Below, one piece after another: positions 1 to 8,493 of a stretch of DNA of 58,775 bases (positions within the stretch are counted from its first letter, which is position 1; each line of letters opens with the position of its first letter). Under the pieces are notes generated by a model, which saw only the letters and a program-made list of their open reading frames with translations, was not told the origin of the DNA and made no database searches. The stretch spans positions 1 through 58,775 of the forward strand of contig JASJGJ010000040.1 in NCBI GenBank assembly GCA_033791605.1, read 5' to 3'. The stretch comes from Porticoccus sp033791605 (GTDB lineage: Bacteria > Pseudomonadota > Gammaproteobacteria > Pseudomonadales > Porticoccaceae). The position numbers and the translations under genes are program-made.

Positions 1-465
1 TTTGAGTATTTCAAATTGCCGCTGGTGGGCATCACGTTCGTGCATGAAAACGGGCAGTTGTAATTCAGCGGCCAGCTCTAGCTGCATCTCAAAGGCTTTT
101 TCTTGCTGTGTGGGTGTGGAGAAGTTGCGTTTAAAATCCAGTCCTGTTTCACCAATAGAGACGACTTGTGGGTTGGATGCTATTTCTTTTAATATGCCGG
201 GTGTTTCTACGGAGAGGTGCTTTGCGTCATGGGGATGTACTCCGCAGGTGGCGTAGAGCATGTCGGGGAATTCGTCAGCATACTGTTGGCATAGTTGGAG
301 TACGTTCTCGCTTTCTTCTTCACTGGTGCCGGTCAGTATTAGTTGGCTGACATTGGCTTGTTGGGCCCGTTGTAATACAGCTTCAAGCTCACCGTTAAAA
401 CTTTTATTGCTGAGGTTTACACCGATATCAATGAGTTGGGCTGGGCTGGTAAGCAGGTCTGTCAT
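1..465 (-). CDS. tatD: TatD family metal-dependent DNase, 3' part missing (runs off window)
   Basis: The reverse strand reads open from an ATG at 465-463 to the window edge, giving 155 residues. Visible motifs are those of TatD amidohydrolase-fold nucleases: an N-terminal DIGVNLSNKSF, then CGVHPHDA (metal-site region), IGETGLDFKRNFSTP, and PVFMHERDAH at the cut edge. Known TatD proteins are Mg-dependent 3'-5' exonucleases of about 260 residues linked to DNA repair and oxidative stress, so roughly 100 C-terminal residues lie outside. It starts 13 nt after the slt stop on the same strand and is probably co-transcribed with slt. An earlier ATG at 481 runs into a stop after six codons, which supports the start at 465. 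Confidence 0.9.
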   Translation of the reverse strand, partial: MTDLLTSPAQLIDIGVNLSNKSFNGELEAVLQRAQQANVSQLILTGTSEEESENVLQLCQQYADEFPDMLYATCGVHPHDAKHLSVETPGILKEIASNPQVVSIGETGLDFKRNFSTPTQQEKAFEMQLELAAELQLPVFMHERDAHQRQFEILK

Positions 466-478
466 ATGCGTCGGTTTG

Positions 479-2539
479 TCATAGTTGCTGATTTTTTTCT
501 TGTTTGCTGAGTATGTGTTCATTGTTGCCTAGGTGATGGGCGTAGATCACTGAAAAGGCCAGTACATTTTGTACGTAGTTTCGGGTTTCTTTGTACGGAA
601 TGGTTTCTATCCAGGCATCGAAGGGCAGTTTGCCCTCTGTTTCTTTTTGCCAGCGACTGACTCTATGTGGTCCGGCATTGTAGGCAGCGGTGGCAAGTAT
701 TCGGTTGTTGTCAAAACGTTCAAGCATTTCTTGGTAGTAGCTACTGCCAAGGGCAATGTTGATGCTGGGTTTAAATAGATCGTTGCTGTTGTGATAACGA
801 ATATTATTTTTGCGGGCAGTTTGTTTTGCCGTGCCGGGCATGAGTTGCATGAGGCCTTTTGCTCCAGCGGGGGAGGTGACATTGTGAGAAAGGGCGCTTT
901 CCTGACGGGCCACGGCAAACAATAGGTGGATAGGCACTCCGGTTTTCTGAGCATTTTTTTCAAAATATTTTTTGAAAGCCAAGGGGAAACGTAGGTCGAT
1001 ATCATCCCAATAGCCTGCTTGAATCATGCTGGTGACGACACCGTTATGCCATTGCCATTGACGGCTAAGGTGGGCGGCGGTAATCCATTGTGTTTCGCTG
1101 AAATTACGGGTGGCCTGCCGCCATTCTCGGTTTGCATACAGGTATTCTTTTTGATGGAGTAATTCTCTGGTGCGGGTTATGCCGGGCAGGGTTTCTAGTG
1201 CAGTCAGTTGTTCCGGAGTGACCGTAGTGCCTCTGTGGGCCATGCTGTAATCGTTGCCTAGCCACTCACTGCTAATGAATCCATAGAAGCTACGACCAAT
1301 GGACAGCGTTTCATAGGTGCCACTGTTAGCACTCTTCGTTGTTTTAGTTTCTGGCGTGTTCGATTCTGTAGCCGTGGCAAGTTGTTGAGCTCGGTATGTC
1401 CAGTATTTCCAGCGGTCATCTTGCTGAAGTTCTTTCGGCATATGGCCAATCCACAGTAGCACCTCCTGCCAGTTAGCCTTGCGCATGGCTTCTCTTGTTC
1501 GCCACTCCAGTAGTGAGGTGTTTACGAAGTCTAGGTTGTCCGCGAGGTATATATCGGCTGAGGCTACATGGTCCCGGTCATAAAGGCCTTTTACTAATGC
1601 GGTAATAATTTGGCTTTTCTGAGTGGGAGTAAACGGGTAAATCTGACGATAGCGCCCCCAATGTTTGAGTGCGGTGACGGCATCCACATAAGCTAAATGG
1701 CGAAGCCCGTGGGTGATGACGTTGTGAATTTCTTCGCTGTTCGTTTTTACATAGTGTTGACTGAAAAACTGGTAGTCGCCAACCACTCTGTGATCGCGAT
1801 CAATACGGTAAAATTTGTCTGCTAACTCTTGGTAGTTGGGTGTTGTAAAAAAGCGTTGTAGATAACGCGCAAGTTGATACTCGTGATTGAAAATGGCATC
1901 GGTATAACGCTGCCAGGCGATGGCTTCAGTAATATGATTATTTTTAATCAGAATCCCGAATAGTTTGTCACAGCCTTTGGGCTGGGATTTTCCGACGGCC
2001 CAAAGTTTGATGGCTGCGGCGACGGATTGAGTCTTTTCGCCATCCCGAAAGCGTGCCAACTGGTAGTAACATTGTTGTTCTGTGGAGGCAGTTTGTGCGT
2101 TGTAATCGATGAGATAGTCCTGCCAGCGATCACGTTTTTTTAGTGTTTCCAACCATCGGTATCGAAGCATTGCGGCAATGGGGCTGCCGTCATGCTGGGA
2201 TAAAAATTCCCGAACGTCGTGCCGAGGATAGCTGTTTAATCGGTCAAACAGCGCCATGGCTTCTAGGTAGTGCTTAAGTGGGTAATCCCCCATTTTGGTG
2301 AGGGTATGCCGAAAGTGCGTTTGATTGCTAACCTTAAGTGCGTGCTTGGCCTCTTGGTAGAGTTCACGCTGCTTCTCTAATGAGGGACCTTCTGTTGAGC
2401 CTCCTAGCGAGGAGAGTTTTGCTTGGGCGTAATGGGGTAGGGCTATAAAAAGTATTGTTGCAAACAGCAGGTTGAATAGAGCTGAAAGCGGCAATGACGA
2501 TTGCTGTAGCCGAGTATTTGACTCCGTACATTGGTCCAT
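479..2539 (-). CDS. slt: Soluble lytic murein transglycosylase (Slt70 family)
   Basis: A 686-residue periplasmic enzyme that cleaves the MurNAc-GlcNAc bond of peptidoglycan to give 1,6-anhydromuropeptides. Residues about 20-40 form a hydrophobic signal segment ending HYAQA. A long alpha-helical superhelix region follows (about 50-470). The C-terminal SLT domain shows AVARQESALS with the catalytic Glu near residue 547, then GAKGLMQLMPGTA and ATAAYNAGPHRVSRW, the classic motifs of family 1 lytic transglycosylases. The length fits Slt70 (about 620-690). The n-region of the signal peptide is unusually long (about 20 residues); no better internal start is evident. It is followed closely by tatD. 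Its 1,6-anhydro products are substrates for NagZ, encoded at 9826. Confidence 0.93.
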   Translation of the reverse strand: MDQCTESNTRLQQSSLPLSALFNLLFATILFIALPHYAQAKLSSLGGSTEGPSLEKQRELYQEAKHALKVSNQTHFRHTLTKMGDYPLKHYLEAMALFDRLNSYPRHDVREFLSQHDGSPIAAMLRYRWLETLKKRDRWQDYLIDYNAQTASTEQQCYYQLARFRDGEKTQSVAAAIKLWAVGKSQPKGCDKLFGILIKNNHITEAIAWQRYTDAIFNHEYQLARYLQRFFTTPNYQELADKFYRIDRDHRVVGDYQFFSQHYVKTNSEEIHNVITHGLRHLAYVDAVTALKHWGRYRQIYPFTPTQKSQIITALVKGLYDRDHVASADIYLADNLDFVNTSLLEWRTREAMRKANWQEVLLWIGHMPKELQQDDRWKYWTYRAQQLATATESNTPETKTTKSANSGTYETLSIGRSFYGFISSEWLGNDYSMAHRGTTVTPEQLTALETLPGITRTRELLHQKEYLYANREWRQATRNFSETQWITAAHLSRQWQWHNGVVTSMIQAGYWDDIDLRFPLAFKKYFEKNAQKTGVPIHLLFAVARQESALSHNVTSPAGAKGLMQLMPGTAKQTARKNNIRYHNSNDLFKPSINIALGSSYYQEMLERFDNNRILATAAYNAGPHRVSRWQKETEGKLPFDAWIETIPYKETRNYVQNVLAFSVIYAHHLGNNEHILSKQEKNQQL

Positions 2540-2694
2540 GTTGATTTGTTATCGCCTGTAAAACAGAGGGTTTGTGAGAAAAACAAAAGGTCGTTAGATC
2601 GCACGCTATGATAGTCAGGTCTCAGCTGATTAAACAGAGGAATTTTAGCCAAAGAACTCTTTTTAAAGACCTGATATGAAGACTTGAATTTATA

Positions 2695-2714
2695 AGCCCC
2701 TCCATGGAGGGGCT
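2695..2714. other. Perfect 20-bp palindrome between usp and slt
   Basis: The 20 bases read identically on both strands (AGCCCCTCCA followed by its complement). It lies 33 bp after the usp stop codon and upstream of slt, both on the minus strand. It could form a stem and act as a weak terminator for usp, but there is no clear T-tract after it on either strand. A symmetric protein-binding site is the alternative. Confidence 0.4.
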
Positions 2715-2746
2715 AGGATAAAAATTCGGTAGCCGATGGGGTAGGG

Positions 2747-3175
2747 TTAAACGCGTACAGCTAACACATCACATTCGGAGCCGTGTAAGACACCAGTAGA
2801 GGTGGACCCAAGAATTAGGCTTAGACCGTGACGGCCATGACTGCCAACGATCACGAGATCCACGCCATGTTCTGTAGCAAAGCGATGTATTTCATGGGAT
2901 GGCTGGCCAATGATGACGTGTTGGTCTTCTAGCTCAATGTTTAATTCTTCTCCTATGGCCTTTAAACGGCTTTTAGCGCGCTCTTCGAGTTGGTTTTGGA
3001 CATCGGTGAGATCCATCGGTATATCGCCGCCGTAGGCAAATGACAGCGGCTCCTGAACGTGGATTAAACTCAGCTTTTGAGCGTTTTCGGTGAATAGACT
3101 CTTGACTCGTTCTACCACTTGCTGTGATTCTGGTGATAGATCAAGGCCGATGAGAATATGTTTGTAGGCTGACAT
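2747..3175 (-). CDS. Universal stress protein, UspA family
   Basis: A single-domain Usp protein of 142 residues, the normal family length. It opens with YKHILIGLDLSPES, the usual first strand and loop. The C-terminal half has VIVGSHGRHGLSLILGSTS, matching the G-x2-G-x9-G-[ST] nucleotide-binding signature of ATP-binding Usp proteins. These cytoplasmic dimers are induced under growth arrest and stress; the direct target is not predictable from sequence. It stands alone, divergent from the 3315 gene, with 207 bp to slt downstream. Which Usp subgroup it belongs to cannot be decided by eye. Confidence 0.9.
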   Translation of the reverse strand: MSAYKHILIGLDLSPESQQVVERVKSLFTENAQKLSLIHVQEPLSFAYGGDIPMDLTDVQNQLEERAKSRLKAIGEELNIELEDQHVIIGQPSHEIHRFATEHGVDLVIVGSHGRHGLSLILGSTSTGVLHGSECDVLAVRV

Positions 3176-3314
3176 AGGGTTTTTCCATCGTCGACGTTAG
3201 TGTTTAAGTAAAGTGGTCATCTTAGCTGAAGTTAGTATTTAAGCACTCCTAGTCAAGTTGTAGCAGACAAACTAGAAGTAAACAACATCGTAGAAAATAG
3301 CGTAGTAGAAAATA

Positions 3315-3809
3315 ATGACCTATTTACTAATAGCATTCGTATTGGCGATTATCTTGTCGCCTCTCATGTGGTTTCGTCAATCACCTCGCCAGAAATTGAT
3401 TACTGATATGCGCAAGGAGGCCGCAGCCAAGGGGCTGAGGGTAAAACTAAGCAAGCCTGCTGATGCCCGAGAGGGAGAAGGGCGGTTGGAATACGTTACT
3501 TATAGGTTGCCTTGGGTGACAGACACAGAGCCATCGATTGAGCCAGCCATGGAAAAATGGTTGCTGATTAAAGATACTCGCAGGGGAGATCCTTCTCCTT
3601 GGCCACCTTGGCAATGGCTGGGGTATGAACCGAACGAAATGCTATATGATGTTATCGGTGACGTTATTATAAGCTTGCCAGAGGACGTGGTTGCGCTGGA
3701 AGTCGGTAAAAGTGGAGTCCTCGTTTTTTGGCAAGAACGCGGTTCATTGGATGATGTCACTGTGATCTATAACCAACTACATAAGCTGAGAACAAGGATA
3801 CGAAACTGA
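3315..3809 (+). CDS. Conserved membrane-anchored protein of unknown function upstream of topA
   Basis: 164 residues starting with one hydrophobic segment (about residues 2-19, YLLIAFVLAIILSPLMW) followed by a basic stretch, so the bulk is probably cytoplasmic. The soluble part has a conserved-looking core with WLLIKDTRRGDPSPWPPW near the middle. I recognise no domain. Position is informative: P. aeruginosa also has a small uncharacterised gene directly upstream of topA, and this may be its counterpart (inference). It lies 154 bp before topA on the same strand, but a good topA promoter candidate sits between them, so co-transcription is not required. The reading frame is free of stops and not overlapped by a better candidate. 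Confidence 0.75.
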   Translation: MTYLLIAFVLAIILSPLMWFRQSPRQKLITDMRKEAAAKGLRVKLSKPADAREGEGRLEYVTYRLPWVTDTEPSIEPAMEKWLLIKDTRRGDPSPWPPWQWLGYEPNEMLYDVIGDVIISLPEDVVALEVGKSGVLVFWQERGSLDDVTVIYNQLHKLRTRIRN

Positions 3810-3860
3810 GTTAAAGTGCACGTATTTGTACCTTTATTACAAAGAATATTAAGAATTTCC

Positions 3861-3889
3861 TTGACCGACCCACGTGCGACGCATGTATA
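3861..3889 (+). promoter_or_regulatory. Candidate sigma-70 promoter for topA
   Basis: TTGACC (3861-3866) and TGTATA (3884-3889) are separated by 17 bp, close to the -35/-10 consensus, and sit about 75 bp before the topA start. An alternative -10 is TATATT two bases downstream, with 19-bp spacing. Not verified by transcript data. Confidence 0.45.
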
Positions 3890-3963
3890 TTCGCCCCTCA
3901 GATAGAATTTCGTGGCTTACCAGCCTGCCATAAACCATCAATCAAAGAGTAAACAACAGTTCA

Positions 3964-6603
3964 ATGGGTAAATCATTAGTTATTGTGGAGTCACCAGCTA
4001 AAGCTAAGACGATCAACAAATATTTGGGCAATGATTATATTGTTAAGTCCAGTATTGGTCATATTCGTGATTTGCCTACGGGTGGTAGCAATACAGTAGA
4101 CCCTAAGGAGCGTGCTAAAGCCGCGGCTATTACCCGAAAAATGTCGGCAGAAGACAAGGTTGTTCATAAGGCTAAAAAGTCAAAAGAACAGCTGGTGAGT
4201 CGCATGGGGGTAGACCCGGAAAATGGGTGGAAAGCGCGTTATGAGATTTTGCCGGGTAAAGAAAAAGTTGTTTCTGAACTAAAAAAATTGGCCAAAGATG
4301 CCGACACGATCTATCTCGCGACGGATTTGGATAGGGAAGGAGAGGCTATAGCCTGGCATTTGAGAGAAGCCATTGGTGGTGATGAGAGTCGCTATAAGCG
4401 TGTGGTTTTTAATGAAATTACAAAAAAAGCCATTCAGGAAGCTTTCTCGCAACCCTCTGAGTTAGATATAAATCGAGTCAACGCTCAGCAGGCTCGTCGT
4501 TTCCTCGACCGGGTGGTTGGCTTTATGGTGTCGCCACTGTTGTGGAGCAAGATCGCTCGCGGCTTATCAGCCGGTAGAGTTCAATCTGTTGCTGTTAAGT
4601 TAATTGTTGAGCGAGAGCGCGAAATTCGTGCATTCGATCCAGAAGAATACTGGACACTTCATGCAGACCTTGAAACAAATATAGAAGAAAAAATTCGATT
4701 TGAAGTGAAAAAGCAGGCGGGACAGAGCTTTCTGCCGAAAAATAAGGCGCAGACAGATGTAGCCTTGGACGCCTTAAAGTCAGCGGATTACCAGATAACC
4801 AATCGTGAAGATAAACCCACGAGCAGTAAACCATCGGCACCATTCATTACCTCTACCCTACAGCAGGCTGCTAGCACTCGGTTGAGCTATGGCGTGAAGA
4901 AAACCATGATGATGGCGCAACGTCTTTACGAAGCCGGCTACATCACTTATATGCGTACAGATTCAACGAACCTGAGTGCAGAGGCTGTATCCATTTGCCG
5001 TGATTTTATTCAAAACCGCTACGGTGATGATTACTTACCCGAAAACCCAAATATCTATAGCAGTAAATCTGGTGCGCAAGAGGCTCACGAAGCTATACGG
5101 CCTTCCAATATTGATATTATGCCCAGTGATTTGGCGGGCATGGAAGAAGATGCTCAAAAGCTCTACCGGTTAATTTGGCAACAGTTTGTTGCTTGTCAAA
5201 TGATGCCAGCACAATTTACCAGTACCACAGTTACGGTGATGGCTGCCGGTTACGAATTGAGAACGAAAGGGCGAGTCATTCGTTTTGATGGTTACCTGAA
5301 AGTATTGCCAGTACAACGCAAAAAAGATGACGATATTGAATTGCCTGATTTAACGGTGGGCGATTCAATGGCTTTGAACGTATTGATTCCTTTGCAACAT
5401 TTTACCAAGCCGCCAGCGCGTTTTTCTGAAGCGGCACTGGTTAAGGAGCTTGAAAAACGAGGTATCGGTAGACCGTCCACCTATGCCTCCATCATTTCGA
5501 CGATTCAGGATCGCGGTTATGTCCGACAGGATAAGCGTCGTTTTTATGCAGAAAAAATCGGCGATATCGTCACAGTCCGCTTGGATGAGAATTTTTCCGA
5601 TCTAATGGATTATGGTTTTACTGCGGCGATGGAAGAGTATCTTGATGATGTTGCCGAGGGAGATCTGGATTGGAAGGATGTTTTGAACCGTTTTTATGCG
5701 GACTTTTCGACCAAGCTTGCTAAGGCTGGCGCTGTGGAGGGCGGCATGCGCCCTAATGAGCCGACATTAACTGATATTGAATGCCCTCAATGTGGACGCC
5801 CAATGACCATTCGTACTGGTTCTACGGGGGTATTTTTGGGATGTTCTGGGTACAGCTTGCCCCCTAAGGAACGTTGTAAAGGCACACTCAACCTTACTTC
5901 GGGTGACGAAGCGGTCAATGTGGATGAGGACGATGAGGCTGAAACTCGTCAGTTAATGGAAAAGCATCGCTGTAAACTTTGTCATACTGCGATGGATAGC
6001 TACCTCATTGATGAAACCCGAAAACTGCATATCTGTGGTAAAAATCCAAGTTGTGAAGGTTTCGAGGTTGAAATCGGCAGCTTTAAGCTCAAGGGTTATG
6101 AAGGCCCGATTATCGAGTGTGATAAGTGCGGCAGTGAAATGCAGTTAAAATCTGGCCGCTTTGGTAAGTATTTTGGTTGTACCGGTGACGGTTGTAAAAA
6201 TACTCGCAAGCTTCTACGCAACGGTGAAGCTGCGCCACCCAAGATGGACCCAGTGCCTATGCCTGAGTTGTCTTGCGAAAAAGTGGAAGACCATTACATA
6301 TTGCGTGATGGTGCATCAGGTATGTTTCTTGCGGCGAGTAAATTTCCTAAGCATCGTGAAACAAGAGCACCATTAGTGGTTGAACTGCTGCCTCATAAAA
6401 GTGAGATAGACCCCAAATATAATTTTCTCCTTGAAGCCCCCACAGAAGACCCTGATGGTCTGAAAACTGTTGTGCGGTATAGTCGAAAAACAAAAGAACA
6501 ATATGTGCAGACTGAGCTGGATGGTAAGCCTACAGGCTGGAAAGCCTTTTATGATGGCGGCTCTTGGAAGGTGACGGATGGTCGTAAGGTAAAAAAGAAA
6601 TAA
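3964..6603 (+). CDS. topA: DNA topoisomerase I (type IA)
   Basis: 879 residues, the expected size for bacterial TopA. The Toprim domain begins at residue 3 (SLVIVESPAKAKTI) and has the acidic triad region ATDLDREGEAIAWH near residue 120. The active-site tyrosine is Y329 in ITYMRTDSTNLS. The C-terminal third carries three Cys4 zinc ribbons: CPQC/CSGY, CKLC/CGKNPSC and CDKCGSEM/CTGDGC, followed by a basic tail. The enzyme relaxes negatively supercoiled DNA behind RNA polymerase. The start ATG follows a stretch with weak Shine-Dalgarno character, and the first codons match other TopA N-termini. It is the first gene of a block shared with Pseudomonas (topA, DUF6586-like, small gene, lexA). Confidence 0.98.
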   Translation: MGKSLVIVESPAKAKTINKYLGNDYIVKSSIGHIRDLPTGGSNTVDPKERAKAAAITRKMSAEDKVVHKAKKSKEQLVSRMGVDPENGWKARYEILPGKEKVVSELKKLAKDADTIYLATDLDREGEAIAWHLREAIGGDESRYKRVVFNEITKKAIQEAFSQPSELDINRVNAQQARRFLDRVVGFMVSPLLWSKIARGLSAGRVQSVAVKLIVEREREIRAFDPEEYWTLHADLETNIEEKIRFEVKKQAGQSFLPKNKAQTDVALDALKSADYQITNREDKPTSSKPSAPFITSTLQQAASTRLSYGVKKTMMMAQRLYEAGYITYMRTDSTNLSAEAVSICRDFIQNRYGDDYLPENPNIYSSKSGAQEAHEAIRPSNIDIMPSDLAGMEEDAQKLYRLIWQQFVACQMMPAQFTSTTVTVMAAGYELRTKGRVIRFDGYLKVLPVQRKKDDDIELPDLTVGDSMALNVLIPLQHFTKPPARFSEAALVKELEKRGIGRPSTYASIISTIQDRGYVRQDKRRFYAEKIGDIVTVRLDENFSDLMDYGFTAAMEEYLDDVAEGDLDWKDVLNRFYADFSTKLAKAGAVEGGMRPNEPTLTDIECPQCGRPMTIRTGSTGVFLGCSGYSLPPKERCKGTLNLTSGDEAVNVDEDDEAETRQLMEKHRCKLCHTAMDSYLIDETRKLHICGKNPSCEGFEVEIGSFKLKGYEGPIIECDKCGSEMQLKSGRFGKYFGCTGDGCKNTRKLLRNGEAAPPKMDPVPMPELSCEKVEDHYILRDGASGMFLAASKFPKHRETRAPLVVELLPHKSEIDPKYNFLLEAPTEDPDGLKTVVRYSRKTKEQYVQTELDGKPTGWKAFYDGGSWKVTDGRKVKKK

Positions 6604-6706
6604 ACTTAGATAGCCCTTAATTTGGATTTTTGGTGCATCAGGTTTTATCCATAAAGGTAAAGTAAACTAGGCTAGAAGAAAGCCGAATTAGACACAAAAG
6701 AGTGTT

Positions 6707-7225
6707 ATGAGCCCCTATCTTTCCATGGTTAATCAGAAATTATTTTTTTGTAAGATCCTATTGAAGCAGGGCTTACCAAAAAAGGAGGCGGGTGAGGAAA
6801 ATCAGTCCGTTCATCTTGAGCTCGCCTTGTGTCAGTCAGCACTTTATCAATTGGAATGTGCATACGGCCATTACCTACGAGAAATTGCCGAGAGCTATCA
6901 GTATAATTCAGCAGAGAATATTACCACTGTTGATGAGTTGTCCTCGGCCCTTGCCGGTATGAATAAGCACCCTGGAGAGGCTCAGGAAATCCAGAGTTTG
7001 TTTGAAGATAGCCAGAGCTGGCTTTTTCAGATGCTCTCCGCCTATCAGCAATTATCTTTACTCCCTACTCAGGCAGCTAGTGTTGCTCATGCAAGCCCCA
7101 TTGCTGTGGTGGAAGTTAAACAGTTGGATGATCGTATTGCTTTGGACTACCAGCAGTTGGATGAATGGCAAAATTCCTTTGTAGAAATGGTAAATAGACA
7201 CAGGGAAATGATGGTTGAATGCTAA
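6707..7225 (+). CDS. DUF6586-like conserved protein
   Basis: 172 residues without signal peptide or membrane segment, predicted mostly alpha-helical. The N-terminus has NQKLFFCKILLKQ, resembling the NQKLYFA start typical of the DUF6586 family of pseudomonads, whose gene also sits between topA and lexA. The function is unknown. It lies 104 bp after topA and 99 bp before the next small gene, so the three could form one transcript. The family assignment rests on remembered resemblance and synteny; a profile search is needed to settle it. Confidence 0.7.
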   Translation: MSPYLSMVNQKLFFCKILLKQGLPKKEAGEENQSVHLELALCQSALYQLECAYGHYLREIAESYQYNSAENITTVDELSSALAGMNKHPGEAQEIQSLFEDSQSWLFQMLSAYQQLSLLPTQAASVAHASPIAVVEVKQLDDRIALDYQQLDEWQNSFVEMVNRHREMMVEC

Positions 7226-7324
7226 CTTAATTCTCCGGAACATCCGTTTTTGTTTTTCTGGGTTAATAACAATGTTTGAGCCTGTTACAATATGTAATTG
7301 TTTCTGCCTCAATTGGAATTTTCA

Positions 7325-7579
7325 ATGTCCCTTTCTCTTTTTGAAATAGTAGTGTTGCCCAATGGTGATGTTGCCCTGCAGCGTGCTAATGATAAAGATG
7401 AGCCGTTGATACGTATTACCTTTTCAGCAGAGGTTCAGGATTTTTTGGAAGAAGCGAAAATAGATGTTGCTAAAGTGATGATTGATGCGGGAATTGAATT
7501 GTTTGAGCAAATGGGTTCAGATATCCTGCAAATAGAAGAGGGCGACAGTCTGAACGCCACCTCCAGAATTTTACATTAA
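7325..7579 (+). CDS. Small conserved protein of unknown function upstream of lexA
   Basis: 84 residues if translation begins at the ATG at 7325 (MSLSLFEIVVLPNGDVALQR); an upstream TTG at 7298 would add nine residues but has no better ribosome-binding site. It looks like a compact soluble protein: beta-rich start, then an amphipathic helical region (VQDFLEEAKIDVAKVMIDAG). P. aeruginosa has a small hypothetical gene in the same position between the DUF6586 gene and sulA-lexA, which probably is its counterpart. No function can be inferred. It converges with lexA, 53 bp away. Confidence 0.7.
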   Translation: MSLSLFEIVVLPNGDVALQRANDKDEPLIRITFSAEVQDFLEEAKIDVAKVMIDAGIELFEQMGSDILQIEEGDSLNATSRILH

Positions 7580-7602
7580 GAGAGCGCGGCACAAAGCTCT
7601 CT
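7579..7602. terminator. Weak hairpin between convergent genes (7325 gene and lexA)
   Basis: AGAGAGC (7579-7585) pairs with GCTCTCT (7596-7602) across a 10-nt loop, starting at the stop codon of the plus-strand gene. No U-tract follows on either strand, so termination is only a possibility. Confidence 0.25.
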
Positions 7603-7632
7603 CTATCCAATAAACTCCACTCTATAAATTTT

Positions 7633-8250
7633 TTAGCTACTTTGAGTGCGAATAACACCCACTCCCAGACCTTCAATAGTAAAATTTTGTTCTCGTAAAT
7701 CCACCAGAATTGGTTCCAATTCTTCATTTTCCGGAAGCAACATAATCTCATGACGTTTTCTGGTTTTCTTAAGGCGCTTGACGGTGACTTCATCTTCGAT
7801 GCGAGCAACAATGATTTGTCCACTTTCTGCCGTATCGGCTTTATGGACTGCTAGTAAATCACCATCCATGATGCCTACATTCTTCATGCTCATACCCTGA
7901 ACTCGCAATAGGTAGTCGGCTTGGGGGTAGAACATGTTGGCTGCCACCTCTAGATAATCCTCAACATTTTCGACGGCTAAAATAGGTTCTCCTGCTGCGA
8001 CACGTCCGATCAGGGGTAATCCGCTTTGCTCTTCCTCGAGTAGACGAATGCCGCGTGATGTACCTGAAATCATCTCGATGACACCTTTGCGGGCCAGCGC
8101 TCTTAAGTGCTCTTCAGCGGCATTGGGTGATTTAAATCCAAGTTCAGCCGCGATTTCAGCGCGGGTGGGTGGATAGCCTGTATTCTCAATGTGTTGTCTG
8201 ATTAACTCGAGAATCTGCTGCTGTCTGGGTGTTAGCGCTGCATTGGCCAT
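7633..8250 (-). CDS. lexA: LexA repressor of the SOS response
   Basis: 205 residues, the standard length. The N-terminal winged helix (about 1-65) has LTPRQQQILELI and the recognition segment SPNAAEEHLRALARKGVIE. The cleavage site is A86-G87 within GRVAAGEP, and the serine-lysine dyad is S121 (QGMSMKNVG) and K158 (VTVKRLKK). All parts needed for RecA-stimulated self-cleavage are therefore present. Two LexA-box-like sequences precede the gene, consistent with autorepression. Unlike in pseudomonads, there is no sulA between lexA and the topA-side genes. The start at 8250 gives MANAALTPRQ, matching other LexA N-termini except for a short extra lead. Confidence 0.97.
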   Translation of the reverse strand: MANAALTPRQQQILELIRQHIENTGYPPTRAEIAAELGFKSPNAAEEHLRALARKGVIEMISGTSRGIRLLEEEQSGLPLIGRVAAGEPILAVENVEDYLEVAANMFYPQADYLLRVQGMSMKNVGIMDGDLLAVHKADTAESGQIIVARIEDEVTVKRLKKTRKRHEIMLLPENEELEPILVDLREQNFTIEGLGVGVIRTQSS

Positions 8251-8302
8251 TAGGAATCTCTTTGTATGGAGTGGGTCGACTTTTTTGTAATGACGGTAAT
8301 GG

Positions 8303-8335
8303 CTGTAAATAAATATAGCCTGTATTAAAAAACAG
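8303..8335 (-). promoter_or_regulatory. Two tandem LexA-box-like operators upstream of lexA
   Basis: CTGTATTAAAAAACAG at 8320-8335 keeps both half sites of the gammaproteobacterial consensus CTGT-N8-ACAG. Immediately next to it, CTGTAAATAAATATAG at 8303-8318 has a perfect left half and an ATAG right half. They lie 53-85 bp upstream of the lexA start, in the 243-bp gap shared with the divergent LOG gene. E. coli lexA also has two tandem boxes. Binding is inferred, not shown. Confidence 0.7.
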
Positions 8336-8493
8336 TATAGGGCGAAAGTCGTTCAAATATCAAAGAGTTTTTGAAAGCGACTATACTTGGGTCTCAGGTT
8401 ATTAAGTTTACAATGTTTTTTAGCCGTTAAAATAATAGGATATCAGGCAAAGAATTAGTCATAAAAAAACAGTCATCAAAAAAAGGACGACGT

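Noticed and set aside
607..1005. 132-codon frame antiparallel to nothing but inside slt
   Set aside because: Same strand, other frame of the slt gene; no ribosome-binding site and composition explained by slt coding.
7298..7324. TTG start nine codons upstream for the small gene before lexA
   Set aside because: No ribosome-binding site and MSLSLFE matches the expected N-terminus of the family better.
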